Assembly (NCBI GenBank): GCA_016192845.1
Contig: JACPTI010000038.1
Coordinates: 1 to 41,937, forward strand
Length of the DNA stretch: 41,937 bases
Source of the DNA: Acidobacteriota bacterium
GTDB lineage: Bacteria > Acidobacteriota > Vicinamibacteria > Vicinamibacterales > UBA2999
Direction of reading: 5' to 3'
A program made the translations under genes and the position numbers. Each line of letters begins with the position of its first letter. Position 1 is the stretch's first letter. The notes under the pieces were generated by a model. The model ran no database searches, was not told the origin of the DNA, and was given only the letters and a program-made list of their open reading frames with translations. Below, piece by piece: positions 34,334 to 41,937 of the stretch.

Positions 34334-36384
34334 GGTCCTCCGCCTGGCGCCGCCGCGATTGGCGCCGGCGCAGCGGTCCCCGCATGGCGTTCCAGCCTGA
34401 GGGTGGACACCGCGCCGCGCTCGACCGGGCTTCCAGGCGGAGGATCCTGATCGACAACGACCCCCGTGCCGTGCAGGCGCGCCGTCAGGCCGAGCCGTGC
34501 CAGCATCCGCAGCGCATCGCGCGCGCCGAGCCAGCGCAGATCGGGAAAGAGCGCCGCCGTCCCGGTCGTCCCGCCGCCAAGCGTCACGATCGCGGGAACG
34601 GTCGCAGGGCCGGACGCGGGCTGCGGCGGCATCTCCTCGCGCCGCGCCACAATGACCGGCGGCGCCGGGTTGAGCGACGGCGGCACGCCGTACAGGCGAA
34701 GCCCGGCTTCCGCGATTCGCTGGAAGATCGGCGCCGCCACCGTGCCGCCGTACGGCGGCACCGCGCGGGGCGAATCGACGACCACGACAATCGCAAACAC
34801 CGGCTGGCGGGACGGGACGAATCCGACGAACGACACGTTGTAGTCGGACGTCGAATACCGGCCGCCTACGACCTTCTGCGCGGTGCCGGTCTTTCCCGCC
34901 ACGGGGAACCCCGGTACCCTGGCACGGGTGCCGGTGCCGCGTTCGACGACTTGCTCCATCATGTCGGTCAGAACCGCTGCGGTGCCCGGCGAGACGGCGC
35001 GCCGAACGACCTTCCGCGGCACGGCCGCGCGCGTGCCGTCGGCGATTACGCCGCGGACGACCCGTGGCTCGATGAGCTCGCCCCCGTTCGCCACCGCGCT
35101 GACCGCGGCCGCCATCTGGATCGGCGTGACGCCCACCTGATAACCCATAGACACCGACGCGAGCGCGCTGTCGGTCAGCCGTGCGGAATTCCAGACGATG
35201 CCGGGGCTTTCTCCGGGAAAATCGGGGGACGATCGACGGCCGAAGCCGAAGCGCCGCACGTACATCCCGAAGCGCTCGGGGCCGAGCTGCAGCCCGACCT
35301 TGACCGCCCCGACGTTGCTCGACCGCACGATCACGTCGGTGAACGACAGCAGCCCGTAGTCGTGCCCGCGGTCTTCGTCGATGACGCGCGAGCCGAACCG
35401 GATGCGGCCGGGGCTCGTCTCCACCGGGGTGTCCGGCGCGAGCAGCCCGTCCTCCAGCGCTGCGCCCGCGGTGACGATCTTGAACGTCGACCCGGGCTCG
35501 TACAGATCCTGGACGGCGCGGTTTCGCCGCTCGTCGTCGCCGTGCTCGCGATAGGTGTTCGGATTGAACGTCGGGTAGTTGGCGAGCGCGAGGATCTCGC
35601 CGGTCGCCGGATCCATGACGACGACGGATCCGCCGGCCGCGCCGGCCCGTTCGACGCCGGCGCGCAGCTCGCGCTCGGCGATGTGCTGCAGGTACCGGTC
35701 GATCGTCAGCTCGAGCGTGGCGCCCGCCGTCGGCGGGCGCTCGATCCGGCTGAACGCCTGCCGCCGCGCGTCGGTCTGGACGAGCACCGTGCCCGGACGC
35801 CCCTTGATGAGCGAGTCGTAGGCGGCCTCGAGGCCGTCGAGGCCGTTGTTGTCGACGCCCACGTATCCCAGCACGTGCGCCGTCAGCTCCTTGTTGGGAT
35901 AGAAGCGGCGGCTCTCCTTCATGAACCCGATGCCGTCGAGCGCGAGCGCGGCGACGCGGTGCGCCTCGTCCGGCGAGACCTGGCGCCGGACGTACGCGAA
36001 GGCGCGGCCGCGGCGAATCCGGTCGGCGATCGCCTGCCGCTCCCGCGCGTGGCAGTCGTCGAGGGCGCGACAGAGCGCCGCCGCCGCCCGCTCCGGGTCG
36101 GCAATGTCGGTGGGAACCGCGTAGATCGACTCGGCGTCGACGCTGAAGGCGAGGACCCGCCCGTTCCGGTCGAGAATGTCGCCGCGCTTGGCGGCGGTCT
36201 CGACGGTGCGGAGCTGCTGGCGTTCGGCGCGCGCGGTGAGGTCGGCGTGCCGGGCGACTTGCAGGTACACGAGCCGCGCCTCAATCGCCGCAGACCACGC
36301 CACGAGGCCCGCGGCGGCGATCACGAGCCGTCGCCTGACGATGGTGCGCCACTCGAAGGCGGGCTTCTCCGGCACCTGCTGCAC
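34330..36384 (-). CDS. ftsI: Division transpeptidase FtsI (class B PBP with PASTA domain)
   Basis: Cross-links septal peptidoglycan with FtsW. 684 residues from GTG 36384, preceded by GAGGGGGC. One membrane anchor lies at about 20-38. The dimerisation/pedestal domain includes RGDILDRNGRVLA. The transpeptidase motifs are complete: S299-T-F-K302, S355-S-N357 and K498-T-G500. A C-terminal PASTA-like domain (about 605-670, with DALRMLARLGL and DQDPPPGSPV) makes it resemble SpoVD/PBP2x more than E. coli FtsI. An upstream start would run the frame through ftsL and is rejected. It lies 17 bases after ftsL and overlaps murE by four. Confidence 0.95.
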   Translation of the reverse strand: MQQVPEKPAFEWRTIVRRRLVIAAAGLVAWSAAIEARLVYLQVARHADLTARAERQQLRTVETAAKRGDILDRNGRVLAFSVDAESIYAVPTDIADPERAAAALCRALDDCHARERQAIADRIRRGRAFAYVRRQVSPDEAHRVAALALDGIGFMKESRRFYPNKELTAHVLGYVGVDNNGLDGLEAAYDSLIKGRPGTVLVQTDARRQAFSRIERPPTAGATLELTIDRYLQHIAERELRAGVERAGAAGGSVVVMDPATGEILALANYPTFNPNTYREHGDDERRNRAVQDLYEPGSTFKIVTAGAALEDGLLAPDTPVETSPGRIRFGSRVIDEDRGHDYGLLSFTDVIVRSSNVGAVKVGLQLGPERFGMYVRRFGFGRRSSPDFPGESPGIVWNSARLTDSALASVSMGYQVGVTPIQMAAAVSAVANGGELIEPRVVRGVIADGTRAAVPRKVVRRAVSPGTAAVLTDMMEQVVERGTGTRARVPGFPVAGKTGTAQKVVGGRYSTSDYNVSFVGFVPSRQPVFAIVVVVDSPRAVPPYGGTVAAPIFQRIAEAGLRLYGVPPSLNPAPPVIVARREEMPPQPASGPATVPAIVTLGGGTTGTAALFPDLRWLGARDALRMLARLGLTARLHGTGVVVDQDPPPGSPVERGAVSTLRLERHAGTAAPAPIAAAPGGGP

Positions 36385-36401
36385 GCCCCCTCTCTCGAAC
36401 G

Positions 36402-36794
36402 CTAGCGGCGCGCGACGGCGGAGCGCGGCGGCGCCGGCGGCGGGAGCACGCGCTCGATCACCGACGCATCCCCGGGACCGGGCGATACCATCTGCAGCCG
36501 ATCGGTCGCGAGGCGCTCGATCCGGACCGGCGACCGCAGCGTCTCGATTTCGAGCCGCAGGTGCCGATTGATTTCCGTCTCGGCGGCGCGCTCGCGCTGC
36601 ATCTGCTCGAACCGGTAGCCGTGCCGCAGCAACTCGAAGTGCTGCCACGCCCAGAACAGCACCACCGCCACCAGAAACACGCAGACGGCCGCGGTCCACC
36701 ACATCTCGCGGTGCCGATCACGATCGACCTCGCGGACGATCGGATTGTTCCGGATGTCCTTCTTGATCGCGTACTCGAACGTGTCCGGGGTCAT
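36402..36794 (-). CDS. ftsL: FtsL-like division protein
   Basis: A 130-residue bitopic protein: an N-terminal cytosolic stretch, a membrane segment at about 33-50 (WTAAVCVFLVAVVLFWAW), and a coiled coil at about 55-90 (FEQMQRERAAETEINRHLRL). RIERLATDRLQM is the usual FtsL C-terminal motif. FtsL forms a complex with FtsQ and FtsB and activates FtsWI. Identity rests on topology, size and its position between rsmH and ftsI. The ATG overlaps the rsmH stop (ATGA). The Pro-rich C-terminal tail is longer than usual. Confidence 0.88.
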   Translation of the reverse strand: MTPDTFEYAIKKDIRNNPIVREVDRDRHREMWWTAAVCVFLVAVVLFWAWQHFELLRHGYRFEQMQRERAAETEINRHLRLEIETLRSPVRIERLATDRLQMVSPGPGDASVIERVLPPPAPPRSAVARR

Positions 36795-37675
36795 GATGTC
36801 TGCCTTTCCGCGGCGCGGAGCTTGGCGCTCCGCGCCCGCGGGTTCCGTTCGATCTCTGCCTCGCTCGGCACGACCGGCCGCTTCGTGCGGATGGTCAGCC
36901 CGGTGTCCGCCGTCGCCTGCAGCGCCCGCAGCGTATGTTTCACGATCCGGTCCTCCAGCGAGTGGAAGGTGATGACGACCATCCGCCCGCCCGGCGCCAG
37001 ACGCCGCGCCGCCCGCGTCAGGAAGGCGTCGAGCCCCTCCAGCTCGCGGTTGACCCAGATCCGGATCGCCTGGAACGTCCGCGTCGCCGGATCGATGCGC
37101 GACGTCCCCCGCCGCGGAATCGCCCGGCGGACCAGTTCCGCCAGCTCCCCCGTCGTCCGAATGCCGCCGCCGGCGCGCGCTTCCGCGATCGCGCGCGCGA
37201 TCCGGCGGGCGTAGCGCTCCTCGCCGAATTCATAGATGACGTCGGCAAGCGTGCGCTCGTCCGCCTCCCGGATCGCCTCGGCCGCCGTACGACCGCTCGT
37301 TCGATCCATCCGCATGTCGAGCGGCTCGTCGCGCCGGAAGCTGAAGCCGCGCCCCGGCGCGTCGAGCTGCATCGACGAGACGCCGAGATCCGCCAGCACC
37401 CCGTCCACCGCGGCGACCCCGCGCGCCTCCAGCACGTCGTCGAGGCGCCGGTAGTCTGCGTGCACCAGATCGACGCGCGGCCCGTACGGTTCGAGCGCCG
37501 CCGCGGCGTGCTCCAGAGCCTCGGGGTCGCGATCGAGTCCGATCAGTCGGGTCGCTCCCGCTTCGAGAATCGCCCGCGCGTGTCCTCCGGCGCCCACCGT
37601 ACAATCGACGAAGAGGCCGCCGCGCCCCGGCGCCAGGTGCTCCAGCACCTCCGCGACCATGACCGGCTCGTGCAT
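36791..37675 (-). CDS. rsmH: 16S rRNA m4C1402 methyltransferase RsmH
   Basis: Methylates N4 of C1402 in 16S rRNA. 294 residues from ATG 37675, with GAGG nine bases upstream. It starts HEPVMVAEVLEHL, the standard RsmH opening. The SAM loop is FVDCTVGAGGHARAIL; further motifs are GVLADLGVSSMQLD, GRGFSF, LDMRMD and RVVFN-like GGRMVVITFHSLEDRIVK. The C terminus ends NPRARSAKLRAAER. It is second in the cluster, 12 bases after mraZ, and overlaps ftsL. Confidence 0.96.
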   Translation of the reverse strand: MHEPVMVAEVLEHLAPGRGGLFVDCTVGAGGHARAILEAGATRLIGLDRDPEALEHAAAALEPYGPRVDLVHADYRRLDDVLEARGVAAVDGVLADLGVSSMQLDAPGRGFSFRRDEPLDMRMDRTSGRTAAEAIREADERTLADVIYEFGEERYARRIARAIAEARAGGGIRTTGELAELVRRAIPRRGTSRIDPATRTFQAIRIWVNRELEGLDAFLTRAARRLAPGGRMVVITFHSLEDRIVKHTLRALQATADTGLTIRTKRPVVPSEAEIERNPRARSAKLRAAERQTS

Positions 37676-37687
37676 AGCCGCAATCCT

Positions 37688-38140
37688 CTAGATTCCATGC
37701 TCGGCCAGGCCGAGACCGTCTTCGTCGGTCCACGGCTCGCGCTGGAGCTTGTGGAGGAATCGCTCTTCGTTCCAGACCTCGAGGTAATCGATACGACCGA
37801 AGACGCGCACGTCGCCGACGATCGCCGCGCTGTCGCGCAGGTGCGCCGGAATGACGACGCGCCCCTGCGCGTCGAGCTCGCCCGTCTGGCCGTAGTAATT
37901 CACGCGATCGAGGAACTTGAGGCGCGAAGGATGGTTCGCGGGCATCTGCAGCAGCTTCCGCTCGATGGCGAGCCACGTCGGCAGCGGGTAGATGCGGACG
38001 CACTCCCCCGTGAGGCTCGTCACGAAGACGTCGGCCCCGTGCTGGTCCTGAATGCCCCCCCGAAACATCGTAGGCACCTTCAGCCGGCCCTTGTCGTCGA
38101 TGCGGGCCGGAGAGCTGCCCCTCAGCCCTCTTTGGTCCAC
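37688..38140 (-). CDS. mraZ: Transcriptional regulator MraZ
   Basis: An AbrB-like double SpoVT domain protein that forms rings and binds direct repeats at the head of the dcw cluster; in E. coli it represses. 150 residues from GTG 38140. Two half-repeats are visible: ARIDDKGRLKVPTMFR and ELDAQGRVVIPAHLRD. RIYPLPTWLAIERKL lies between them. GGAG lies five bases before the GTG. The open frame runs 18 codons further upstream, but that would put the start inside the -35 box. The start codon lies in the third copy of the operator. Confidence 0.92.
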   Translation of the reverse strand: MDQRGLRGSSPARIDDKGRLKVPTMFRGGIQDQHGADVFVTSLTGECVRIYPLPTWLAIERKLLQMPANHPSRLKFLDRVNYYGQTGELDAQGRVVIPAHLRDSAAIVGDVRVFGRIDYLEVWNEERFLHKLQREPWTDEDGLGLAEHGI

Positions 38141-38160
38141 TTTGCTCCACAAAAATCCAC
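38131..38160 (-). promoter_or_regulatory. MraZ operator (three direct repeats, 10-base period)
   Basis: On the minus strand GTGGA occurs at 38160-38156, 38150-38146 and 38140-38136, exactly ten bases apart. A weaker GAGGG lies at 38130-38126. E. coli MraZ binds TGGGN repeats with five-base spacers, that is the same period. The first copies lie at about +1 after the promoter and the third contains the mraZ GTG. Confidence 0.75.
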
Positions 38161-38164
38161 ACGG

Positions 38165-38194
38165 ATAGTAAGTCTGGGGCGAGAACGATGTCAA
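38165..38194 (-). promoter_or_regulatory. dcw cluster promoter
   Basis: Minus strand: TTGACA (38194-38189), a perfect -35, then an 18-base spacer and TACTAT (38170-38165) as -10. Transcription would start near 38158, at the first MraZ repeat. This is the strongest sigma-70 promoter I see in the window. Confidence 0.7.
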
Positions 38195-38235
38195 CCGCTA
38201 AGCCGCTCAGTTTTCGTGAGTTACGCCAAATTTTC

Positions 38236-38309
38236 GCTGCATTTTTGATGCAGCCGTGTGCAGGGGTCAGACCCCGGTGAGACGCGTCACCGGGGTCAGA
38301 CCCCAGTGA
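38236..38309 (+). repeat. Hairpins and GGGGTCAGACCCC repeats upstream of the dcw promoter
   Basis: GCTGCAT/ATGCAGC forms a 7-base-pair hairpin (38236-38254). Two near-identical 20-base copies containing GGGGTCAGACCCC lie at 38261-38280 and 38290-38309, and ACCCCGGTGA pairs perfectly with TCACCGGGGT (38271-38280 with 38287-38296). They sit between the divergent dcw promoter and the YchF-like gene. Confidence 0.85.
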
Positions 38310-38346
38310 AGAGGACACTCAAGGTTGCGTGCTAGGCTGCGAATTC

Positions 38347-39435
38347 ATGCTTCACGCGGCACTCATCGGATTCCCCGGCAGCGGGAAGAGCACCCTGTTC
38401 CAGCTCATGACCAGCGTGCACGAGGCGCCGCACGGCAGAGGGGACGTCCATCTCGGCATCTCCCGAGTGCCCGATGCGCGCCTGGACACGCTGACGACGA
38501 TGTACAACCCGCGCAAGCGCGTCCCGGCCACCATCGAGTTCACCGATCTCGTCGCGCCGGCGCGCACGGGCGCCCAGGCGCTCGTCGACGTGGCCGGCGA
38601 CAAGAACGCCGACGCGCTGGTGCACGTCGTCCGCGCGTTCCGGAACCCGGCGGTGCCGCACCCGTCCGGGATGGTCGACCCCGCGCGCGACGCGCGGGCG
38701 ATGGAGGACGAACTGATCCTGGCCGATCTCGCGGTGGCGGAGCGGCGCCTCGAGCGCCTCGACAAGGACGTCAAGAAAATCAAATCGGCGGAGCTCGAAC
38801 AGGAGCGCGCGCTCGTGCAGCGATGCCGCGCCGCGCTCGAACATGGGCGCCCGCTGCGTGCGCTGGAGCTGACGGGCGACGACCGCAAGCGCTTGCGCGG
38901 CTTCCAGTTCCTGTCGGCCAAGCCGCTCCTGCTCGTCATCAATCTCGACGAAGCGGACGTGGCCGCCGTCGGCGGCGACATCGGGCGCGCGGCGGCCCAC
39001 GCGGGGTTGGCCGACTTTCTCGCCCGCGCCGCCACGGGCGTGGTGGCGTTGTGCGCCACGATCGAGCTCGAAATCTCGGAGCTCGAGGCGAACGAGGCGA
39101 CCGCATTCCTCGCCGACCTCGGCCTCGCGGAATCAGGGCTCGACCGCGTTATCCGCGCAACGTACGACCTGCTCGGCTACATCTCCTTCTTCACGGTGGG
39201 CGAGGACGAGTGCCGGGCGTGGTCGATCGCGCGCGGCACCACGGCGCACGCGGCGGCCGGCGAGATTCACACGGACATCCAGCGGGGGTTCATCCGCGCC
39301 GAGGTGGTTCCGTACGACGCGCTCGTCGCCCGCGGGTCGATGACCGCCTGCCGCGAGCACGGTGAGGTCCGCCTCGAAGGCAAGGAGTACGTCGTCCAGG
39401 ACGGCGATATCATCAATTTCCGTTTTGCCACATAG
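38347..39435 (+). CDS. YchF-like ATPase with TGS/DUF933 domain, divergent
   Basis: 362 residues of the Obg-like YchF family, ribosome-associated ATPases. The P-loop is GFPGSGKST (8-16), unlike the usual GLPNVGKST. RVPATIEFTDL follows as in YchF, but the G3 glycine is lost: D67-L-V-A where D-x-A-G is expected, and the KGASKGEGLGN stretch is replaced by an unrelated shorter one. The nucleotide-base motif is N199-L-D-E202, the NxxE type linked to ATP use. A coiled coil is followed by the C-terminal TGS/DUF933 domain (about 275-362) with AWSIARGTTAHAAAGEIHTD and VQDGDIINFRF. A paralogue or specialised form of YchF is likely. A GTG at 38329 is an alternative start. Confidence 0.82.
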   Translation: MLHAALIGFPGSGKSTLFQLMTSVHEAPHGRGDVHLGISRVPDARLDTLTTMYNPRKRVPATIEFTDLVAPARTGAQALVDVAGDKNADALVHVVRAFRNPAVPHPSGMVDPARDARAMEDELILADLAVAERRLERLDKDVKKIKSAELEQERALVQRCRAALEHGRPLRALELTGDDRKRLRGFQFLSAKPLLLVINLDEADVAAVGGDIGRAAAHAGLADFLARAATGVVALCATIELEISELEANEATAFLADLGLAESGLDRVIRATYDLLGYISFFTVGEDECRAWSIARGTTAHAAAGEIHTDIQRGFIRAEVVPYDALVARGSMTACREHGEVRLEGKEYVVQDGDIINFRFAT

Positions 39436-39468
39436 CGCAGATCCACAGACTCAAGAATGGTTGACTCT

Positions 39469-39577
39469 CGTTCACACTTCTCGGTTCTCGCTTCTGACGT
39501 TCGTGTTCAGGTTCGACCAGCCCGAACCTTGAACGTGAACACGAACAGAGCAGGCAGAAGGTAGAAGCGTGAACGAC
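39469..39577 (+). repeat. Imperfect inverted repeat spanning the GT4 start
   Basis: Outer arms: CGTTCACACTTCT at about 39469 opposes AGAAGCGTGAACG at about 39564-39576. Inner arms: GTTCGTGTTCA...GGTTCG (39499-39515) oppose CGAACCTTGAACGTGAACAC and on (39523-39546), with one extra unit on the right. No gene is seen in 39436-39568. Confidence 0.75.
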
Positions 39578-40615
39578 GACATTCGCAGGATCGTCGTGGC
39601 CGACGCGCAGGTGCCCTTCGTCGAGGGCGGCGCGGAGCTGCACGTCAGAGCGCTCATCGAGCAACTGGGGCGCCGCGGCTACGAGGTCGAGAAGGTCGCG
39701 ATCCCCTTCCGCCCGCAGCCCAGGTCCGAGTTGCTCGCGCAGGCGGCCGCCTGGCGGCTGCTCGACCTGTCGACGAGCAACGCCCAGCCGATCGATCTGC
39801 TGATCGCGACGCGCTTTCCGAGCTACTTCGCGCGGCATCCGCGGAAGGTGGCATGGATCATCCACCAGCATCGGGCGGCGTACGAGCTGTGCGGCACTCC
39901 GTACAGCGACTTCGAGCATGCGGAAGCGGACGTCGGGCTGCGACGGCGGCTGCTGGAGCTGGATCGCCGCGTGCTGGTCGAGTGCCGGCGCGTGTTCACG
40001 AACGCGCAGAACACCGCGCGGCGCCTCGAGAGGTTCAACGGCGTCGCTGCGCAGCCGCTCTATCATCCGCCGCCGCTGGCCGATCGGCTGCACCCGGGCG
40101 AGCACGGCGGCTACGCGCTGGTCGTCGGCCGGCTCGAGACGGTAAAGCGAGCAGACCTCGCCATCCGGGCCATGCGGCACGTGCCGCCGCCGCTGCGGCT
40201 GATCGTCGTCGGCGACGGGTCGCAGCGCCGCCTCGCCGAGCAGGCCGCCGCCGACGCCGAGGTCGCCGACCGCGTGGTTTTTGCGGGCAGCCCTTCCGGC
40301 GAGGAGCTCGTGGCGCTCTACGCCGGCGCGCTTGCCGTGATCTACGTTCCGTTCGACGAGGACTACGGGTACGTGACGCTCGAAGCGTTCCTCAGCGGCA
40401 AGCCGGTCGTGACTGCCACCGATTCCGGCGGCACGCTCGAGTTCGTCTGCGACGGCGAGAACGGCTTCGTGTGTCCGCCGGATCCGCAGGCCATCGGTCT
40501 GGCCGTGGCGCGCCTCGCCGCCGACCCGGTGCTCGCGCGGCAGCTGGGGGCACGCGGCCGCGGGCGTGCGGTGCAGGTCACGTGGGACGGGGTCGTGGAG
40601 CAGCTGGTTGGCTGA
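39569..40615 (+). CDS. Family 4 glycosyltransferase
   Basis: A 348-residue GT-B retaining glycosyltransferase, likely adding a sugar to a surface polysaccharide or lipid intermediate in the cytoplasm. The N-terminal domain has the acceptor-side FVEGGAELHVRAL. The second domain has YALVVGRLETVKRADLAI, VVGDGSQRRL and the EX7E motif in EDYGYVTLEAF, followed by GKPVVTATDSGG. The proposed GTG 39569 lies inside the right arm of an inverted repeat, with AAGG a little upstream. The next gene's start overlaps this stop, so they form an operon. Confidence 0.88.
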   Translation: MNDDIRRIVVADAQVPFVEGGAELHVRALIEQLGRRGYEVEKVAIPFRPQPRSELLAQAAAWRLLDLSTSNAQPIDLLIATRFPSYFARHPRKVAWIIHQHRAAYELCGTPYSDFEHAEADVGLRRRLLELDRRVLVECRRVFTNAQNTARRLERFNGVAAQPLYHPPPLADRLHPGEHGGYALVVGRLETVKRADLAIRAMRHVPPPLRLIVVGDGSQRRLAEQAAADAEVADRVVFAGSPSGEELVALYAGALAVIYVPFDEDYGYVTLEAFLSGKPVVTATDSGGTLEFVCDGENGFVCPPDPQAIGLAVARLAADPVLARQLGARGRGRAVQVTWDGVVEQLVG

Positions 40616-41477
40616 TCCCTCTTCCGTGTCCATCGTGATCCCCGCGCTCAACGAGGCCGCCACGATCGGCGACGTGGTCTCGTGCTTGAGGTCCGCGGCC
40701 CCGTGGCACGAGGTGCTGGTCATCGACGATGGATCCACCGACGGCACATCGGAGCGCGCCCGCGATGCCGGCGCCCGCGTCGTCCGCCACCCGTACACGA
40801 AAGGCAACGGCGCAGCGGTGAAGACAGGCATCCGGCACGCGGCCGCCGATTGCGTGCTGATCCTCGACGCCGACGGCCAGCACCCGCCCGAGGACGCCGA
40901 GCGCCTCGTGTGCCGTCTGGGCGAGTACGACCTCGTGGTCGGGGCGCGCGCGCCCTCGAGTCACGCGTCTGTCGGCCGCCGCGCCGGAAACGCGCTCTTG
41001 AATGCGCTCGCCGGTTATGTCTCGGACAGGCCGATCCCCGATCTGACGTCCGGCTTCCGTGCGGCCCGGCGCGACTGCCTGCGCGAGTTCCTGCACTTGC
41101 TGCCGAACGGCTTCTCGACGCCGACCACCACGACGCTGGCGTTCATCCGGGCGGGTTATAGTGTGGCGTTCGAGCCGGTCGAAGCACGCTCGCGGGTCGG
41201 TCGGTCGAAGATTCACTTCGCGTGCGACGGCGCGGTGTTCCTGCTGATTCTGCTCAAGATCGCGACGCTCTTCAGCCCCCTTCGGGTGTTTCTCCCGATT
41301 AGCGGCCTCTCGTTCCTCGTCGGAGCGGCCTACGGCATCTGGAACGTCGTCGGATTCGGACGCATTCCGAACGGTGCCGTCGTCCTCGTGCTCTTTGCCG
41401 CGCTCGTCTTCCTCGTGGGCCTCGTCTCCGAGCAGGTCGCGTCGCTGCGGTTCGAACGCGGCCCTGAGGGACGATAG
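40608..41477 (+). CDS. Family 2 glycosyltransferase with C-terminal membrane segments
   Basis: 289 residues from TTG 40608, chosen because GGAG lies seven bases upstream; GTG 40626 is the alternative. The GT-A fold motifs are SIVIPALNEAATIGDV, VLVIDDGSTDGT, KGNGAAVKTGIRHA, the DxD in LILDADGQHPPED, and DLTSGFRAARR. Two hydrophobic segments at the C terminus (about 218-255 and 262-282) anchor it. The architecture resembles DPM1/GtrB-type polyprenyl-phosphate sugar transferases. It overlaps the GT4 gene by eight bases and precedes a second polyprenol-phosphate mannosyltransferase-like gene by four. Confidence 0.88.
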   Translation: MADPSSVSIVIPALNEAATIGDVVSCLRSAAPWHEVLVIDDGSTDGTSERARDAGARVVRHPYTKGNGAAVKTGIRHAAADCVLILDADGQHPPEDAERLVCRLGEYDLVVGARAPSSHASVGRRAGNALLNALAGYVSDRPIPDLTSGFRAARRDCLREFLHLLPNGFSTPTTTTLAFIRAGYSVAFEPVEARSRVGRSKIHFACDGAVFLLILLKIATLFSPLRVFLPISGLSFLVGAAYGIWNVVGFGRIPNGAVVLVLFAALVFLVGLVSEQVASLRFERGPEGR

Positions 41478-41481
41478 CCGC

Positions 41482-41937
41482 ATGCAGCCGCTCGTCATTG
41501 TTCCCACGTACAACGAGCGCGAGAACCTGCCGCTCGTGGTCGCGGCGCTGCTCCGTGTGCCGGATGTGCGCGTGCTCGTCATCGACGATGGATCGCCGGA
41601 CGGCACGGGGGAACTCGCCGAGACGCTCGCCGGACGGTCGGACGGGCGGCTGTCGGTGCTGCACCGGGCGGGCCCGCGCGGCCTGGGCCTTTCGTACGTC
41701 GAAGGAATGCAATGGGCGCTCGGCACCGACGCCACGGCCATCTGCCAGATGGACGCGGACCTGTCGCACGATCCCGCGGACGTTCCGCGCCTCGCTGCGC
41801 AGACGGCCGGCGCGGACCTGGTCATCGGCTCCCGCTACGTGCCGGACGGGCGCATCGAGAACTGGCCGAAGCGCCGCGTCCTGATGAGCGCGTTCGCCAA
41901 CCGGTACGTGCGCGCGATCCTGGGGCTGACAGTCACG
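41482..41937 (+). CDS. Polyprenol-phosphate mannosyltransferase-like GT2 (5' part)
   Basis: 152 codons are visible and the frame runs off the window. The protein opens LVIVPTYNERENLPLVV and has VLVIDDGSPDGTGELAE, RAGPRGLGLSYVEGM, the DxD in QMDADLSHDPADV, and VIGSRYVPDGRIENWPKRR. These match the dolichol/polyprenol monophosphomannose synthase family, which transfers mannose from GDP-mannose to a polyprenyl phosphate carrier. It is four bases after the previous GT2 gene, so two carrier-type transferases lie in tandem. The presence of C-terminal membrane segments cannot be judged. Confidence 0.88.
   Translation, partial: MQPLVIVPTYNERENLPLVVAALLRVPDVRVLVIDDGSPDGTGELAETLAGRSDGRLSVLHRAGPRGLGLSYVEGMQWALGTDATAICQMDADLSHDPADVPRLAAQTAGADLVIGSRYVPDGRIENWPKRRVLMSAFANRYVRAILGLTVT

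Noticed and set aside
34330..36702. Longer FtsI start upstream of 36384
   Set aside because: The extra 100 or so residues run through ftsL in another frame and are low-complexity Arg/Ala; GTG 36384 has a ribosome site and fits the family start.
38140..38194. Longer mraZ starting at TTG 38194
   Set aside because: The TTG is the first base triplet of the -35 box, and the added residues do not fit the MraZ family.

Overview
The window is GC-rich, densely packed bacterial chromosome that is almost entirely housekeeping sequence. Frequent GTG and TTG starts, a meso-diaminopimelate-type MurE, a PQQ dehydrogenase, a SoxC/SoxD-like pair and abundant short palindromic intergenic repeats would fit an Acidobacteriota-like soil bacterium (Vicinamibacteria would be my guess). 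That placement is inference from gene style; there is no rRNA here to confirm it.

Layout. 1-2946 (minus): 3'-truncated citrate synthase, a small membrane protein overlapping it, and a processive GT2 glycosyltransferase. 3037-3795 (plus): larB without other lar genes. 3914-5357 (minus): a secreted NHL-repeat protein followed by a 72-residue protein resembling the nitrile-hydratase-type leader peptide (NHLP) family. 5559-7308 (plus): SoxC-like molybdoprotein and its cytochrome c. 7316-8122 (minus): exported protein of unknown function. 8352-15481 (plus): mutS2, dnaG, rpoD, tRNA(CAT), a truncated zinc-ribbon protein and RNase HI. 15527-18294 (minus): PQQ dehydrogenase and pgeF. 18373-19246 (plus): acpS and a SpoVG-like protein. 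19274-21019 (minus): B12-binding/radical SAM protein.

21270-38194 (minus) is a long dcw cluster: mraZ-rsmH-ftsL-ftsI-murE-murF-mraY-murD-ftsW-murG-murC-ftsQ-ftsA-ftsZ. It makes the lipid-linked peptidoglycan precursor (MurC/D/E/F, MraY, MurG), polymerises and cross-links it at the septum (FtsW, FtsI, FtsL, FtsQ), and supplies the cytokinetic ring (FtsA, FtsZ). Genes overlap by 1-8 bases at several joints. A promoter with a perfect TTGACA box and a three-copy, 10-base-period MraZ operator stands at its head. murB and ddl are not in the cluster. 38347-41937 (plus): a divergent YchF-like ATPase and three glycosyltransferases, the last cut by the window end.

No new defence, mobile or biosynthetic system is visible. 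The most unusual signal is a set of short, low-complexity inverted or tandem repeat modules, mostly of different sequence but similar architecture. They fill intergenic gaps, even inside the dcw cluster, and repeatedly intrude into genes. They encode the last residues and stop codons of rnhA and murD with near-identical tails, supply the apparent start of the zinc-ribbon gene and of a GT4 glycosyltransferase, and sit inside pgeF and the FtsZ linker. Second in interest are the NHLP-like peptide, a YchF-like protein lacking the G3 glycine, and an MraZ operator overlapping the mraZ start codon.
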